Positions 1 through 11,900 of a stretch of 64,000 nt of DNA are shown one piece after another. The stretch spans positions 14,550,184-14,614,183 of the forward strand of contig CALNVZ010003434.1 of NCBI GenBank assembly GCA_940671915.1, in the 5' to 3' direction. How positions within the stretch are numbered: position 1 is the stretch's first letter; each line of letters starts with the position of its first letter. This stretch comes from Paracentrotus lividus. Taxonomy: Eukaryota; Echinodermata; Echinoidea; Camarodonta; Echinidae. The notes under the pieces were generated by a model. That model was not told where the DNA came from. It made no database searches and worked only from the letters and a program-made list of their open reading frames with translations. The position numbers and the translations under genes were made by a program.

Positions 1-1610
1 CCTCTGGAACTGGCAAGTTATTACGAGTATATCCCCAACATGTCAAAAGTTTTAAAATTTTATAACAAGATCCATACTGAAGGATGCAGTCTAATGCGTT
101 TCCTTCAATGTGCCGTTACACATTAGATATTGGGCACTTGCCTGGCAATAAAACATTTTCTTAGACGGAAATTTCTTTGTTTTTACGTCTTTGTTTTTGT
201 TTTTTGTTTTTTGTTTTTTGTTTTTTATTGGCGCAAGTATATATTTTACCCATGGGATGCCGAAAATGTGTGTCGAGAATTTATATAAAATTAGCTTTCG
301 TTTCAATGTTAGTTTCGCGTAAGTATGCCCTTGTCTGCCCCAAAATATAATACTAGTATTCGAGACTTAAAGTCCATATATGCCGGAAGAAACAGGATGA
401 TCCGACATTAATTTTGTAAGCGCCAAGAAGCAGATCACGTTTTCTTTGATTTTTAACAATTAGTCAAAAGGCCTATTGGAAGATGTCAATTTTATTGGAA
501 AGTCATGTTAGCAATATTGTTTTTGATCCTCTGGCATAAAACATGAATTACAATAATAAGCCTGAGCTTTCGATATTATAGCAGAATCTTCGTAAGAGAC
601 AGTGGCTTACGATAGAAAAAGCATGAGAGTTCATGGGATATGCTATGTTTATAGTGAAAGAGAATAAAGGGGAAAAGGGAGAGGGGGCAATCAGAATACA
701 CATAGGCTACACATCGATCGGGAACAGGAATAAGTCAGCTTGGAAAAACTGATGTCTATGATTTATATAAATGATATATTTGATTTGATTGAATGTTTTG
801 GGGACCATTTGAAGACAAATCGATCAAAAGTGAATTGGAAATTGAAAAAACAAAGTTTATAAAGCGTGAAATTGATTTTGAACATTCATTTTAAGTGCGT
901 TACGAAACGCAAAAAGAGGGTCGGATGAGGGAAACGACAAAAGACGATTTTTATATTTCATTCGACTAAATTATAATATGATTTCACAAAACACTTATAG
1001 TGTACACACAGCAGCAAAAAAAAAAATTTTAATGATAAATTTTTCATGATTTTCCCCAAAACAAATGAATTCATGATGACAAGCGTAACTATAATCCTAA
1101 ATTGATGAAGAAATTTAGGTTTTGATATGTTCATCAAAATGAAAAAGTACTAGAACTGCACATCAATCTCGTTATAAAATTTAACCTATGACCATGATGA
1201 CAGTATGTCAATTTACAATGTCATTAGGGGATCATAATGGGCAGCCACATACCTAAATTATATTTTAAAGGAAATGTTGTTGAAGCTCCATTATATGGGC
1301 GGAACCAGGAATTCTTGTCAGGAATTCTTGACAACAAGCATGAAAATGATTTGAGGGACATATTGTAAAGTTTGACATTTCCGTCAGCTCCGCCCCCACT
1401 ACAGACTCTTTTTAACTACAGGGATGGGCCCTCCCAAATTCCAACACCCTCTCGGGCGGGGGGGGGCAACACGTTGGCGTTTCCCTTGTTATCGGAAAAG
1501 CGCATGAGATATATATTTTAGTGCTTATTGTAAAATGGCCATCTAGACCTTAGATTAAATTTCAATTTATTTGCAATATTCATCCTTCAAATCGTTTTCA
1601 TAATGACCTT

Positions 1611-1613
<3 letters not shown>
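1..1613. other. AT-rich upstream region, no gene seen
   Basis: No convincing exon. The 71-codon minus-strand frame near 91-306 is low complexity. May include the promoter or a 5' UTR exon of the CTR gene, not identifiable here. Confidence 0.3.
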
Positions 1614-1653
<40 letters not shown>

Positions 1654-1816
1654 AAGGGTCATCGTTTGAATGTTTTTCTTCTTTCAAAAATTCCATGCTG
1701 GTTTTGTGATTTCATCATTAACATCGCAGGTCTTCCACAGTGTTCTATATAGAACTTAGAAAGAAAGGCATTGATTATTTATGTTGCCTCACCCCCCCCC
1801 CCTCTCTCTCTCTCTA

Positions 1817-1848
<32 letters not shown>

Positions 1849-1864
1849 TCCCCCCCCCCCCCCT
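1614..1864. repeat. Poly-A tract and C/CT microsatellite
   Basis: About 37 A at 1614-1650, then C runs flanking CT dinucleotides at 1791-1864. Upstream of the first CTR coding exon. Repeat-driven frame only. Confidence 0.95.
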
Positions 1865-2775
1865 CATTCGTTAGTATTCCCCAACGCCCACTATATGAGC
1901 AGACTTTCATGATTTTCCCATTATTTTTACAGGGCTGCCATCAAGATAGGCTCGCATCCTTCCTGTCCATGTTGCTGAAGGCAATTCACCTCCACTGGAA
2001 CCAAAAACAAGACGCTGGAGTATGATTATATACCAGTTGTATACCTCGACAAAAACTTATGCATGCGATTTCCAGAATATCACGACCTAACACATAATGC
2101 GTTGAAGGAACTCATCGTTTGATCAAGAAGGTCTTCCTTGTTATGCAGTTTCATGTCATATTAAAACGTCAACACGCATGCATCGGCCTGAGGATATACC
2201 GCTGAAGCAAATGCAACGATAATGAAGAATCACTAATGGCGAAAAGCTATGAACTAGTGGAGTGCAGTTTGATAATAAGAGTGGATCTTTACTTGGATTC
2301 TGTATTCAAAAGAGAGTGATCACATGATTTTTGTGGTTTGCTGATACATCACGGATCACAACTGGTTCATTTGAATTCTTTAAGTTATTTCAGAAGCAAC
2401 CATCATCCATCATAGTGATGGGCCTTCACTCTGATTTTGTTGACGATAATTTTGTGCAAGTTCAAGAAGCTGCGTTTTAGACATTCGAGATCATGAGTGC
2501 TCTAAAATGTTCAAACGTGCTAAACAAAAGATTATAATCTCAAGTGGGACTGAACTTCCAAATAAATGATTGTAAATTAATGGTGAGCTTCTATTGTCTT
2601 AACGGCTGTGTTTAAACAAGCCTACACCTTCATGTATCATCCATGTCTCTCTATGCTGTTTTAGATAACATTACCAGATTACGACCCCCTTTTGGGGTTC
2701 AAAGATGAAGTTTGGAGCTTATTAAAATCGTTTTACCAATACTTAACATCGTGAGGTTAAGATCCCCAAGACGAG

Positions 2776-2913
2776 ATGGATCAGATAATGAGACGGCGTA
2801 ATGAGGAGCTGATGAGGATGCGGAACATGAGTGGAGAGGGAGGAGGAGAAGGAATGGTTGATATGGCAGGCATGGATTCCATGGATATGGACATGAGTGG
2901 GATGATGATGAAG
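2776..2913 (+). CDS. CTR copper transporter, first coding exon (Met-rich N-terminus)
   Basis: Forty-six codons, 14 of them Met, including MDMDM and a terminal MMMK. Such Mets motifs face the outside of the cell in CTR proteins and bind Cu(I). The ATG at 2776 is preceded by an in-frame TAA at 2758-2760, so it is the first possible start on this exon. The exon ends at AAG/GTAAGC, a near-perfect splice donor, in phase 0. The open frame reads on into the intron to about 3135, but that part is intronic low-complexity sequence. Any upstream 5' UTR exon or promoter was not identified. Confidence 0.8.
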
Positions 2914-5900
2914 GTAAGCATTTGTGACTACCATGGTCTGATGGTAACGAAGTATGCTAATTCTTTTTTTTTTTCTTTTTTTATTTGTGATGAGCAAACT
3001 TTTGTAAAGGTGAAATATTTGCCTCAAGATTTAAATTGTTGGTGTTGTTCTCTTGCTTTATTTATTTATATATTTATTTTATTATTTTTTTTTTTTACTA
3101 TTTCGAATATCATTTTAGATATTGAGTATAAGTAATTATGTATACGTTCTTAATTAATATATTAATAAGTGGGGTGTACCATACACCTCAACTGATCGAT
3201 ATAATTTTGTTTTGTTTATGCCAGATATTTTGTTAACGTTCGTCATGCTGGCATTTTTTCCCTTTCTAACATAATCTGGAATCAAGTATAAAAAGCTTGT
3301 ATTGGTGAGCAATATTGGGCCATGGAAGATGATGATTATCATAATTACAGGTGCGTTTGGCTTAGACCATTTGCTTATTCTGAATGGCGTCTGTCTCGAT
3401 TCAATTTTTGACAATTATTATGTAAAAGCCTATATGATTCTACCATAATTATGAGTAACTTTCAGCAAGCAACAAAAAAAAAGTGGCCGACAAGAAAAGT
3501 GCCGCAACCCCTATTGTCAAATCCTGGATCTGCAGCTGAAAATTTACTGACTATCATTGAATAGGTGTGTCAAACAACCACCCCTCCCCAATTAGCGACG
3601 CCCGTGGAACCTCCATCCATAGCGGTAATGATGACATGGAATGACAGATGCCCTAAACATCATCCTGTTCATCACCTGTTTGTCTCTTAATGACATGGTC
3701 GCAACCGGTCGTACATCTCTTTGTAATACAGATGTGCAGCTCGATGTTCCGAAGCTTTATTTTGTCCAAAGGTTCGATGTTCCGAAGGTTCGTTTAGCCG
3801 AAGGTTCAATCGTCCGAAAGTGAAATAGGGTTCATTCGTCCAAAATGGAATAGGGTGCGTTGTTCCGAAAATGAAATCGGGTTCGTTATTCCGAAGGTTA
3901 ATAACGAATGAACCCTATTGCACAATTTCACGTCCGAAATGAAATAGGGTTCGTTGTTCCGAAAAGGAAATAGGGATCATTCGAAAATTTTAGACGAATA
4001 AACCTGATTTTTTTTTTTCTTGGACGAATGAACCTTATTAAAGTTTCGGACGAACGAACTTTTAGGGAAACGAACCCTATTTCATTTCAGACGAATGAAC
4101 CTTATTTCATTTTTGGACGAATGAACCTTCGGAAAAAAGAACCTTCGGAATAACAAACCCGATTTCATTTTCGGACAGACGAACCCGATTTCATTTTTGG
4201 ACGAACGAACCTTCGTACTTATACAAAGTCATCTAATTTTTTTCTCCTCATTTGTTAAAAAAAAAAATGAGTGGTTCTGTTCATCTACTGCACTCAGGAA
4301 TGAAATATGACATGTTTTCCAAATTTCCATATCAAAATATATAAGAATGAAATAAAACAATAATTATTATAGGCTTGAAAGGGGGAAGTTTTGTATAATA
4401 TAGCTGTTGCAATATATATGTGCTTGTTAATTTGATTGTGTTTTGTGTTTGGAATTATCAAAATTTGTAGGGGGACCTATCAGAATTTCATACAAATTTC
4501 ATTTACAGGATGTTACAACAAAGAGTGATATTGATGTAATAATCGATATGAATGCATTGGCGATTACAAATTGTCTCTCAATATTACGGGGGACATAAAA
4601 TGTTGTCTTCCAATAACGTTATAATGTCTACATGCATTTTGTTGACCACGCTGGAATACATCAATAAATCATCATCATTTTATCACCATCATCATCATCA
4701 TCATCATCATCATCATAATCGTCATCATCACAATATCATTATTATTTTACTTATCAACATTATCATCACATTACCATCACATTATCATCATCATCATCAT
4801 ATCATCATTATAATAGTTAATACTAAAAAACGCTTTGAAATACCAAGGTGGATATGTATTAAGCGCTATATAAATGTAACTATTATTATTATTATGAGCA
4901 TCACCATCATCATCATCATCATCCTCCTACTCCTCCTCCTCCTCATCATCATCATCACCATCATCACACATTCCGTGGCAACCATGAACATTATGATAAA
5001 AAATATTATTTCATCAATACACAATACTTTTTGCGACGATGGAGCTTGATTCGATTTTTATCACGGTTGATAGTTTATCGCAAGGATTGTTAAAGACTTG
5101 CAGAAACCAACACGCAATTATATACTCTCGTTGCCATGGTAACTACTTTTGAAATCCTTAGGGGAAATGATGGGGATACGATTAGTGATAAATTTGATCA
5201 GGAACTATTCAGATGTTATAATACAACAATATCATGCATATACATTGGAAAGAAAATGGAAAAATCATAATTGTTTCTTCATCCATGAACATTGTCGACT
5301 GTAATGTTTAGTAAAAGGAACAAAAATGATAAAAGACATAACTTCACAAAATGGTTTTCTTTGTCTGGCAACAAATAACTGCATATGTCATCAGATTCAT
5401 GTTATGTATATTTCTTGTCATCTTGGTTTACATGAGTTATGTTGCATGCACATATTCCCATTATTATCACGTTTGACAATATAACTCCAAATGGCAGCAC
5501 TGACACATGGTGTGATTCGCCTTTTCATAACATTTTCTTTTCTTATTCCTATTTCATAATCGTGAGAACATCGCTTATATTTGTGGCTTCGATAATTCTT
5601 CTAGCCCCTAAATGACATATAAACCCTATTTTATGGTGCACCTGGGGAGTTTATCGGGTCAAGTTTAATGTTAGGTGACAACGTGCTGATTGGTGTAGCG
5701 CGTTACCAGACGTACAGGTGGCATAGCAAGATGGCTGCGATGAGAGGGGTCTTCGATCGGCTGTCCATGCAGGGGTGCCTCTTAAAGACAGGGAATCGTC
5801 ACCTTCCATGGGTAATTTGACACCATGGATGTTTACCCAGTAACAGGTGTCATCCCTCACCTGACCACTGCCAGACCTTAGTAATGCCTTGTTTATTCCA

Positions 5901-8900
5901 CCCATCCCACCATCTGGTAAAGTCATTAAATCTCAGTTTCCCTAGCCGATCATACCCGAAGCTCTTCGGGGTGGGACAGATTGTTTTGCTGTGGTCCAGA
6001 AATATAGCTTCAAGGTTGATATTGCCGGTGCTTTTCACCAAGTCTGGGATCAGCAAATTTTGATCCACTCCCCATGAAAGCTGAAGATTCCTCGTCTTTA
6101 AGGGCCTGTCCCACAGAAGGCGATCGTTGTGGCGACAACCTACGAACTGCTTTTTAGTACCCATCGCCACCATGCACAGGTCCAATCGCCTATAAGATCG
6201 TGAATTATCACGTCTGTCGCCAACAAATACATAGCAAAATTCTGTTCGCCGCTGGTTTCTCAACAAATTAAACAATAGCTGGGGTCAGTTGGGTTGACGT
6301 CAATGACCGTAGCCTGTCTTCTCTTGTCGCGACAATGTGCTATCGTAGATTGTCGCCAGATAGAACATGTTTAGCAGAGCGGATTGGCGGCCAGTTGTAG
6401 GTTGCCGCGCTCCAGCGTACGTTGCACGCATCGCTGAACCGAACGGACAGTGAAATTTAAGCCGCTACGGCCTTTGTCGCCACCTACATTCACCAAAATC
6501 AGGATCGGCCTCCCATTCAGATACTGTACAGTCGCCGCTCATTTTTGAAATTTTCAAAAATCACTCACGACCCAAATTATAATGCACGACTGAGAGGACT
6601 TTCAAGAACCTAAAGGCGACAGGCCGCCATCAGGTAGAAAACACTCAATCGCCTGTGTCAGTCGCAAGGATCGCCACAGTGCGCAAGTTCATATTTTGGT
6701 TGATCATTATAAGCTGCGACAAGAGAAGTCGAGCCGCGAGATGCGCGAAGGTCGAGGCTATTGCTTTATCGGATACCAGCTAGTGTTAGCCTATTGTTTG
6801 CGTGGAAGCATGTCGTTGTCGTAGCCTTTCGTAGACAGAGTCGTAGATACGTAAATGATCTTCGGTCACCTACGATTCTGACACGATTCTGGCAGGTTCT
6901 AACATGCATAGGTTGTCGACACAACGGTCGCCTCCTGTGGGACAGGCCCTTTATAACATAAAGCTTGGTGATTGATCTGAATCAATTAAGACAATACTTT
7001 CCCGTCTCGACGTATGAAATTACGATTGGTACCCCCCAAAAAATGCGATAAATGATATGTTTTCTGTGGGGAATAGTGGAGGTGTATAACTTTTATGAGA
7101 CCAGAGACTGGACGGTGAGATGATTATGAAACACTATGCTACTAAGACCTATTGTCAATTGGCTCTCTCCGAGGCTCGTTGTTTAAAAACTTTTTTGTTT
7201 TTTGTCACTACTTGAAAATTTCGTTTTAAAAATGCAAACTTTAGCCTATAATATTTCGTTCTCTGCTATCATGGCAGGTTTAAAATTAGATGTGTGCACT
7301 ATGGCTGTCCATGCTGTACCCTATACATTTTTGTTTTTAGTATATAGAGAAAGTCTTTCTCCATACTATGTAATCGATCAATATTGACCTACACCTCTCC
7401 ATCAGAGATGCTGACAGACGATATACGCCCCCGATCAAATAGAAAACATTCCTCAAATCCTCGTTTAATCATGTTATTACAGATCACATCGAAACCAAAC
7501 CTCCCAAAGGATGATGTAAAGTTCAAACAAATTAACATCTGATTTCGGCAATGATAATTTATTGACGATATTTCATCAACGATTTCCTCCAGCAACATTT
7601 TCTGATGCAATGTATTTCATGATCCAAAGGGGGGGGGGTGAAAATTTAAAAATTGTGTGTGCTGTCTAAAAAAAAACATCGGGACTCACTGGGAAATAAT
7701 CTTGAATTAAATTATAATGTTAGCTATTCCAAAATTTACCCAGTTGTGGAACCAGGAGCACGCAACAGGATTTTGCCCCCGGGCCACCGAATAAAAGTAC
7801 AAGTTAAAAGAAATTCTTCGACTGAGTGCGCCCCCGATTTTTTTTCTTTCTTTATTTATTTATTTTTGTTTTCTTTCAAATTTTGGATTTGCCGTTGCTA
7901 CCTGAGTGATAACATACATCGGTTTATTTTGTTAATAATATTTATCATGTAGTTGAAATTCTAGAATATAGGGCCTATCTCTGTTATACTATTCACAAGT
8001 TTATGTAGGAAAGAATAATTGTATGATACGCAGGCCTCGCATCGAGCACTAAGTTCTCCTGTTTTTCCTTCATCATTATTTGAATTCAGAACACGAATGT
8101 TTCTAACGAGATGCACAGCGTCACAATATTAAACTAGTTATTATGTCAATCCGGGCCGTCGATATGAGATTACGACATAATGAAATTGTTAGTGATCCGG
8201 AGGCATATTGACGGATATTAATAATTATTTTATAATGGGCAATAGAGCTATGGAAACCGTTTCTGTATACAGGGCAACGGGCAAAGTGCCCCCGTTTCTT
8301 CAATTAAATCAAAATTCCCTTATCAAAATTACTAAAAGTCAATAAAAGAAATGCCTTTGCGAAAGAGGAAGTGAGTTAGAGAAATTGTCCTTTTCACCGG
8401 GACCCCACTCCCCACCCATGGGTCATATCAATTCTACTCTATGTAAAATGTAAAGTTAACGTATACCAATGTGGCGCATTATATCGTAATTAAACAAGGC
8501 GCGTCCATTATCTAAGAGGCCAGACGCAACGAAGCGACGTTGGAAATACGACTGACAAGCGTAGAAATCTATACAGCTGGCTCAATAATAAATTAGTAAC
8601 TCAAAAAAACTCGCGCTTAAGAAGATTCCCTGCAGCTGGAATGTATGTATATCCGTTCGGTTCAGCAATCTACTCGTACATGGAGATGAAAGAAATTATA
8701 TGAACTTTTATCATGTTGTTAGTTAATAGATTCTCCAGACCAGATGGAGGAAATACACATTTGGGCAAGCTTATAACATTTTGTGATGAAGTTGTAATCA
8801 GAATCTTTATTTCACATAGATTGATGTTCCAAACGATTATTGATATAAATAGTGATCTTGTCACCTCTTGCGAAGACGCCGTCCACATGCGATATGCATG

Positions 8901-11900
8901 TGATATGCGGAAATATCGACCCATCGAGTAAAGATTCTATTTTGTGCTAATGTTCAAGTGACAGGACTTTTTCTTAACCAATCGAATGAATTTACCATCT
9001 CTGGAAAGGTGAGATTCAAGCTTTTAAAAACGGCTTGATCATTAAGCTGTAATATAATTATGCGTTCTCCAGGAAGATAATTATGTGGCGTATGAGCTAT
9101 TTTGAGAGCAAAATTGGCCATATTGTACAGGAATTTGATCTGATTAGGATTTTCGAATTGATACAAGTGACAGGATTTTTTCCCCTTTGCAGTAAGTTAT
9201 TCCTATTTTTGAAAAAAAAAAGACTCTTAGCGTACTTATTCAAGTTGATCATTTTCTTTGAAAAGGTAGTTGCTCGCCATAATCAAGAAAACAAAGTGAA
9301 AAAAACTGTGCAAAATACAAAATGTCTATGGCAGCATTTGATTTGCGTAGAGTGATAGCGCCCTCTTCCTCTTAAGTTTACAACTAGAATTGATATGATC
9401 CAGGCGTTTTGAAGGGAGAATGGGAATGAACTACAAAAAAAAAAAATGACATCAAAATGGGTGTATAGTGCCCCCTTTTTGCCCTTGGCCAATATAGCGA
9501 ACACGGTTCGATTCCACGACTAGTTAACAAGCTTGAAAGTTCAAAAATAAATAAATAATATATAAAATACCGGTAACTGTTTAATATGGCAAGGCGATAA
9601 TGGACAATCGGCAGATCTACGGGGGGGGGGGGAGGTGGGGGTTAAAGTGTTTAACCCCCCTTGGGCCCCCTAAAAAATGGGGAAAAGGGGGGTTCCAAAC
9701 TCTAACACACCCATTCTTAGACCCTAAAGTAATGACTAAGGTATGCATCAGATTGCACCAGTTCAAGTCTCAAATATTGAAAGAGCTCCCTACCGTGGAA
9801 GGGGGGATACCCCAATTCCACACCTCCCCCCCCTCGGGCGCTTCGCGCCCTCGCAGTGCCTGGCTACAAATTTTCACTCTGGGTACCCCCCCCTGCAAAA
9901 AGCTAGATCCGCCTCTGACAATCTTAGAGGAAGAATTTCTTCTTTCCTCAAAGGGACATAATGTGCGACATATAAGAAACACTCGGACTACAGTTTAGAA
10001 TTTGAGATTGATAATTCATTCTTTGAAACAGAATTGCTTCTCTATCAAAACTTTGTCACCCGAAAGACTATAGCTTTGATTCTCGGGCAATATGAACACG
10101 ATGAAAATGTTAGTCGGCTTCATGATTAAAAAGGTGATACCTGCGAACAGGAAGGATTGTCATATCAAAAGGATGCATTTCATCCAAACATAGTGATACA
10201 CTGTAAAAAAAAAAAGGTAACTCGCAAGAAAATGAGTAAACTAATGCTTTACTCCCAACGGAGTAAATTTTGTTTACGCTAACAGAGCTAGTAAAAAGAT
10301 AACGCGCAAGAAAATGAGTAAACATAATTATGCTTTAGTCCCAAGGATATAATTTTTGTTTACTCTTAACAGAGTAAAAAGATAACTCGCAAGAAAATGA
10401 GTAAACTAATGCTTTACTCCCAACGGAGTAAATTTTGTTTACCTTAACAGAGCTAGTAAAAGGTAACTCGCAAGAAAATGAGTAAACTAATTGTTTACTC
10501 CTTCGAAGCTAGGAATGATACATAGATGACTAAAAGTTACTCTTTTCTGAAGTAACATTGGCTCTACTGCATGAGTAATATTTTTACTCAATTTCAGCGA
10601 GTTACCTTTTTGCCTCAGTATTGGGTAAGATTTTACTCATTTTTTTTTACAGTGTATACTTTCAAATAGGAAGTAAAAGTAGGATTTAAGATAAGTCATT
10701 TAATAAATCATTGTTCTGAATAGATAATAATTACTTTCTGATGTTATTGCGAGATACTCTAGGGTTTATAATGATACGAACTCCGTTATATTGTTTCGAG
10801 GCCATTGTCATGAGGGCAAAAATCTACAGGAATAAAAAAAAAATGTAACTGAACAAACTAACATATAATTTATTGACCTTCTTTGGTAGAAACTGACGTC
10901 ATTATTTCATTTTGTGTGTATTTTATTATTATGACAGTTTATTAAAAAAAAAATCACGTAACAGAAAAAGACAAATAAAAAATTAACAGACTGTGGAATA
11001 TCATAACTCTGACGTTTCACTTTAAGATAAGTCCTTCTTGAGGGCAGACATTGTTTTGTTTTGCATGGACAGCGGTGAATTATAACTGGCTATCATTTTT
11101 TTTTTTTATTTTTTTTTTAAGAAACGTTATAAAACACACAAGTGTGTATGGTCTATTTTAACTTGCCACTTTAAAAATAGTTTTGATCATGAGCTCAATA
11201 CTTAAGAATATAATATTCGTGGGAAAATTAGATAAACATTCCATATTGTGGATATCAATAACGAATTTCATGTGCGTCATAAGACATGTGGTCCAAATCT
11301 CACGGGGGCTTGTCTGGCCTTGTTAGAATGAGGTCCAGGTCCCAATGGTATTCTAAAATATTCTTGGCTAATCCCTTGCTAGAGGTTGGTAATCGATGAC
11401 CTCAACACCATGACCTTAACCATGGGCGTGATAGACGTCGCAAGAACGTTTAAAGGGGGCTATAGTGTTTTTTATTTTTATTTTTTTAAATTTTTATTTT
11501 TAAATATATTAATTAATAAAATATTGTTGGCAAAACCCTTTTCAAGAGCTTATGATTATGACTTGCAGTCGATGAATTTGAATTTTCGAAAAATTCAGTC
11601 AGACAGAGGCGTCGCTGGAATGTGCGGAAAGCTAAAGATGGGGGAGGGGGGGGGTGGGGTCAAGCTTGAAGCTTGGAAATGTAATAGGCCCTGTAGTTTT
11701 TACGATTTTTAAAAACATATCTCGCATTTGTTACTTTTATTATCCACCTCATCTCAGCTAAACTTATTTCCTCCTCATCAAACTTTTTTAATAGATAACA
11801 TTATCAGTGTAGCAGCATGAACAGTAAGATTTACTGTATGTTCTGTCATTTTGTCTTTGAAATGTTGTTAAAAGAGTTTGTGTTTTTTTTAAATACTGTC

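Noticed and set aside
1771..2025. 84-codon Pro/Ser/Leu-rich frame
   Set aside because: Mostly the CT microsatellite. The part after TTTTTACAG at about 1932 has an acceptor but no convincing donor.
4552..5049. 165-codon His/Ile-rich frame
   Set aside because: Produced by the ATC/ATT microsatellite; no splice sites or domain.
9600..9998. 132-codon Gly/Pro-rich frame
   Set aside because: Homopolymer-rich dispersed repeat; frames open on several strands at once.
10216..10540. Regularly spaced repeats that could suggest a CRISPR array
   Set aside because: Eukaryotic context, contiguous tandem units without unique spacers, inside a MITE.
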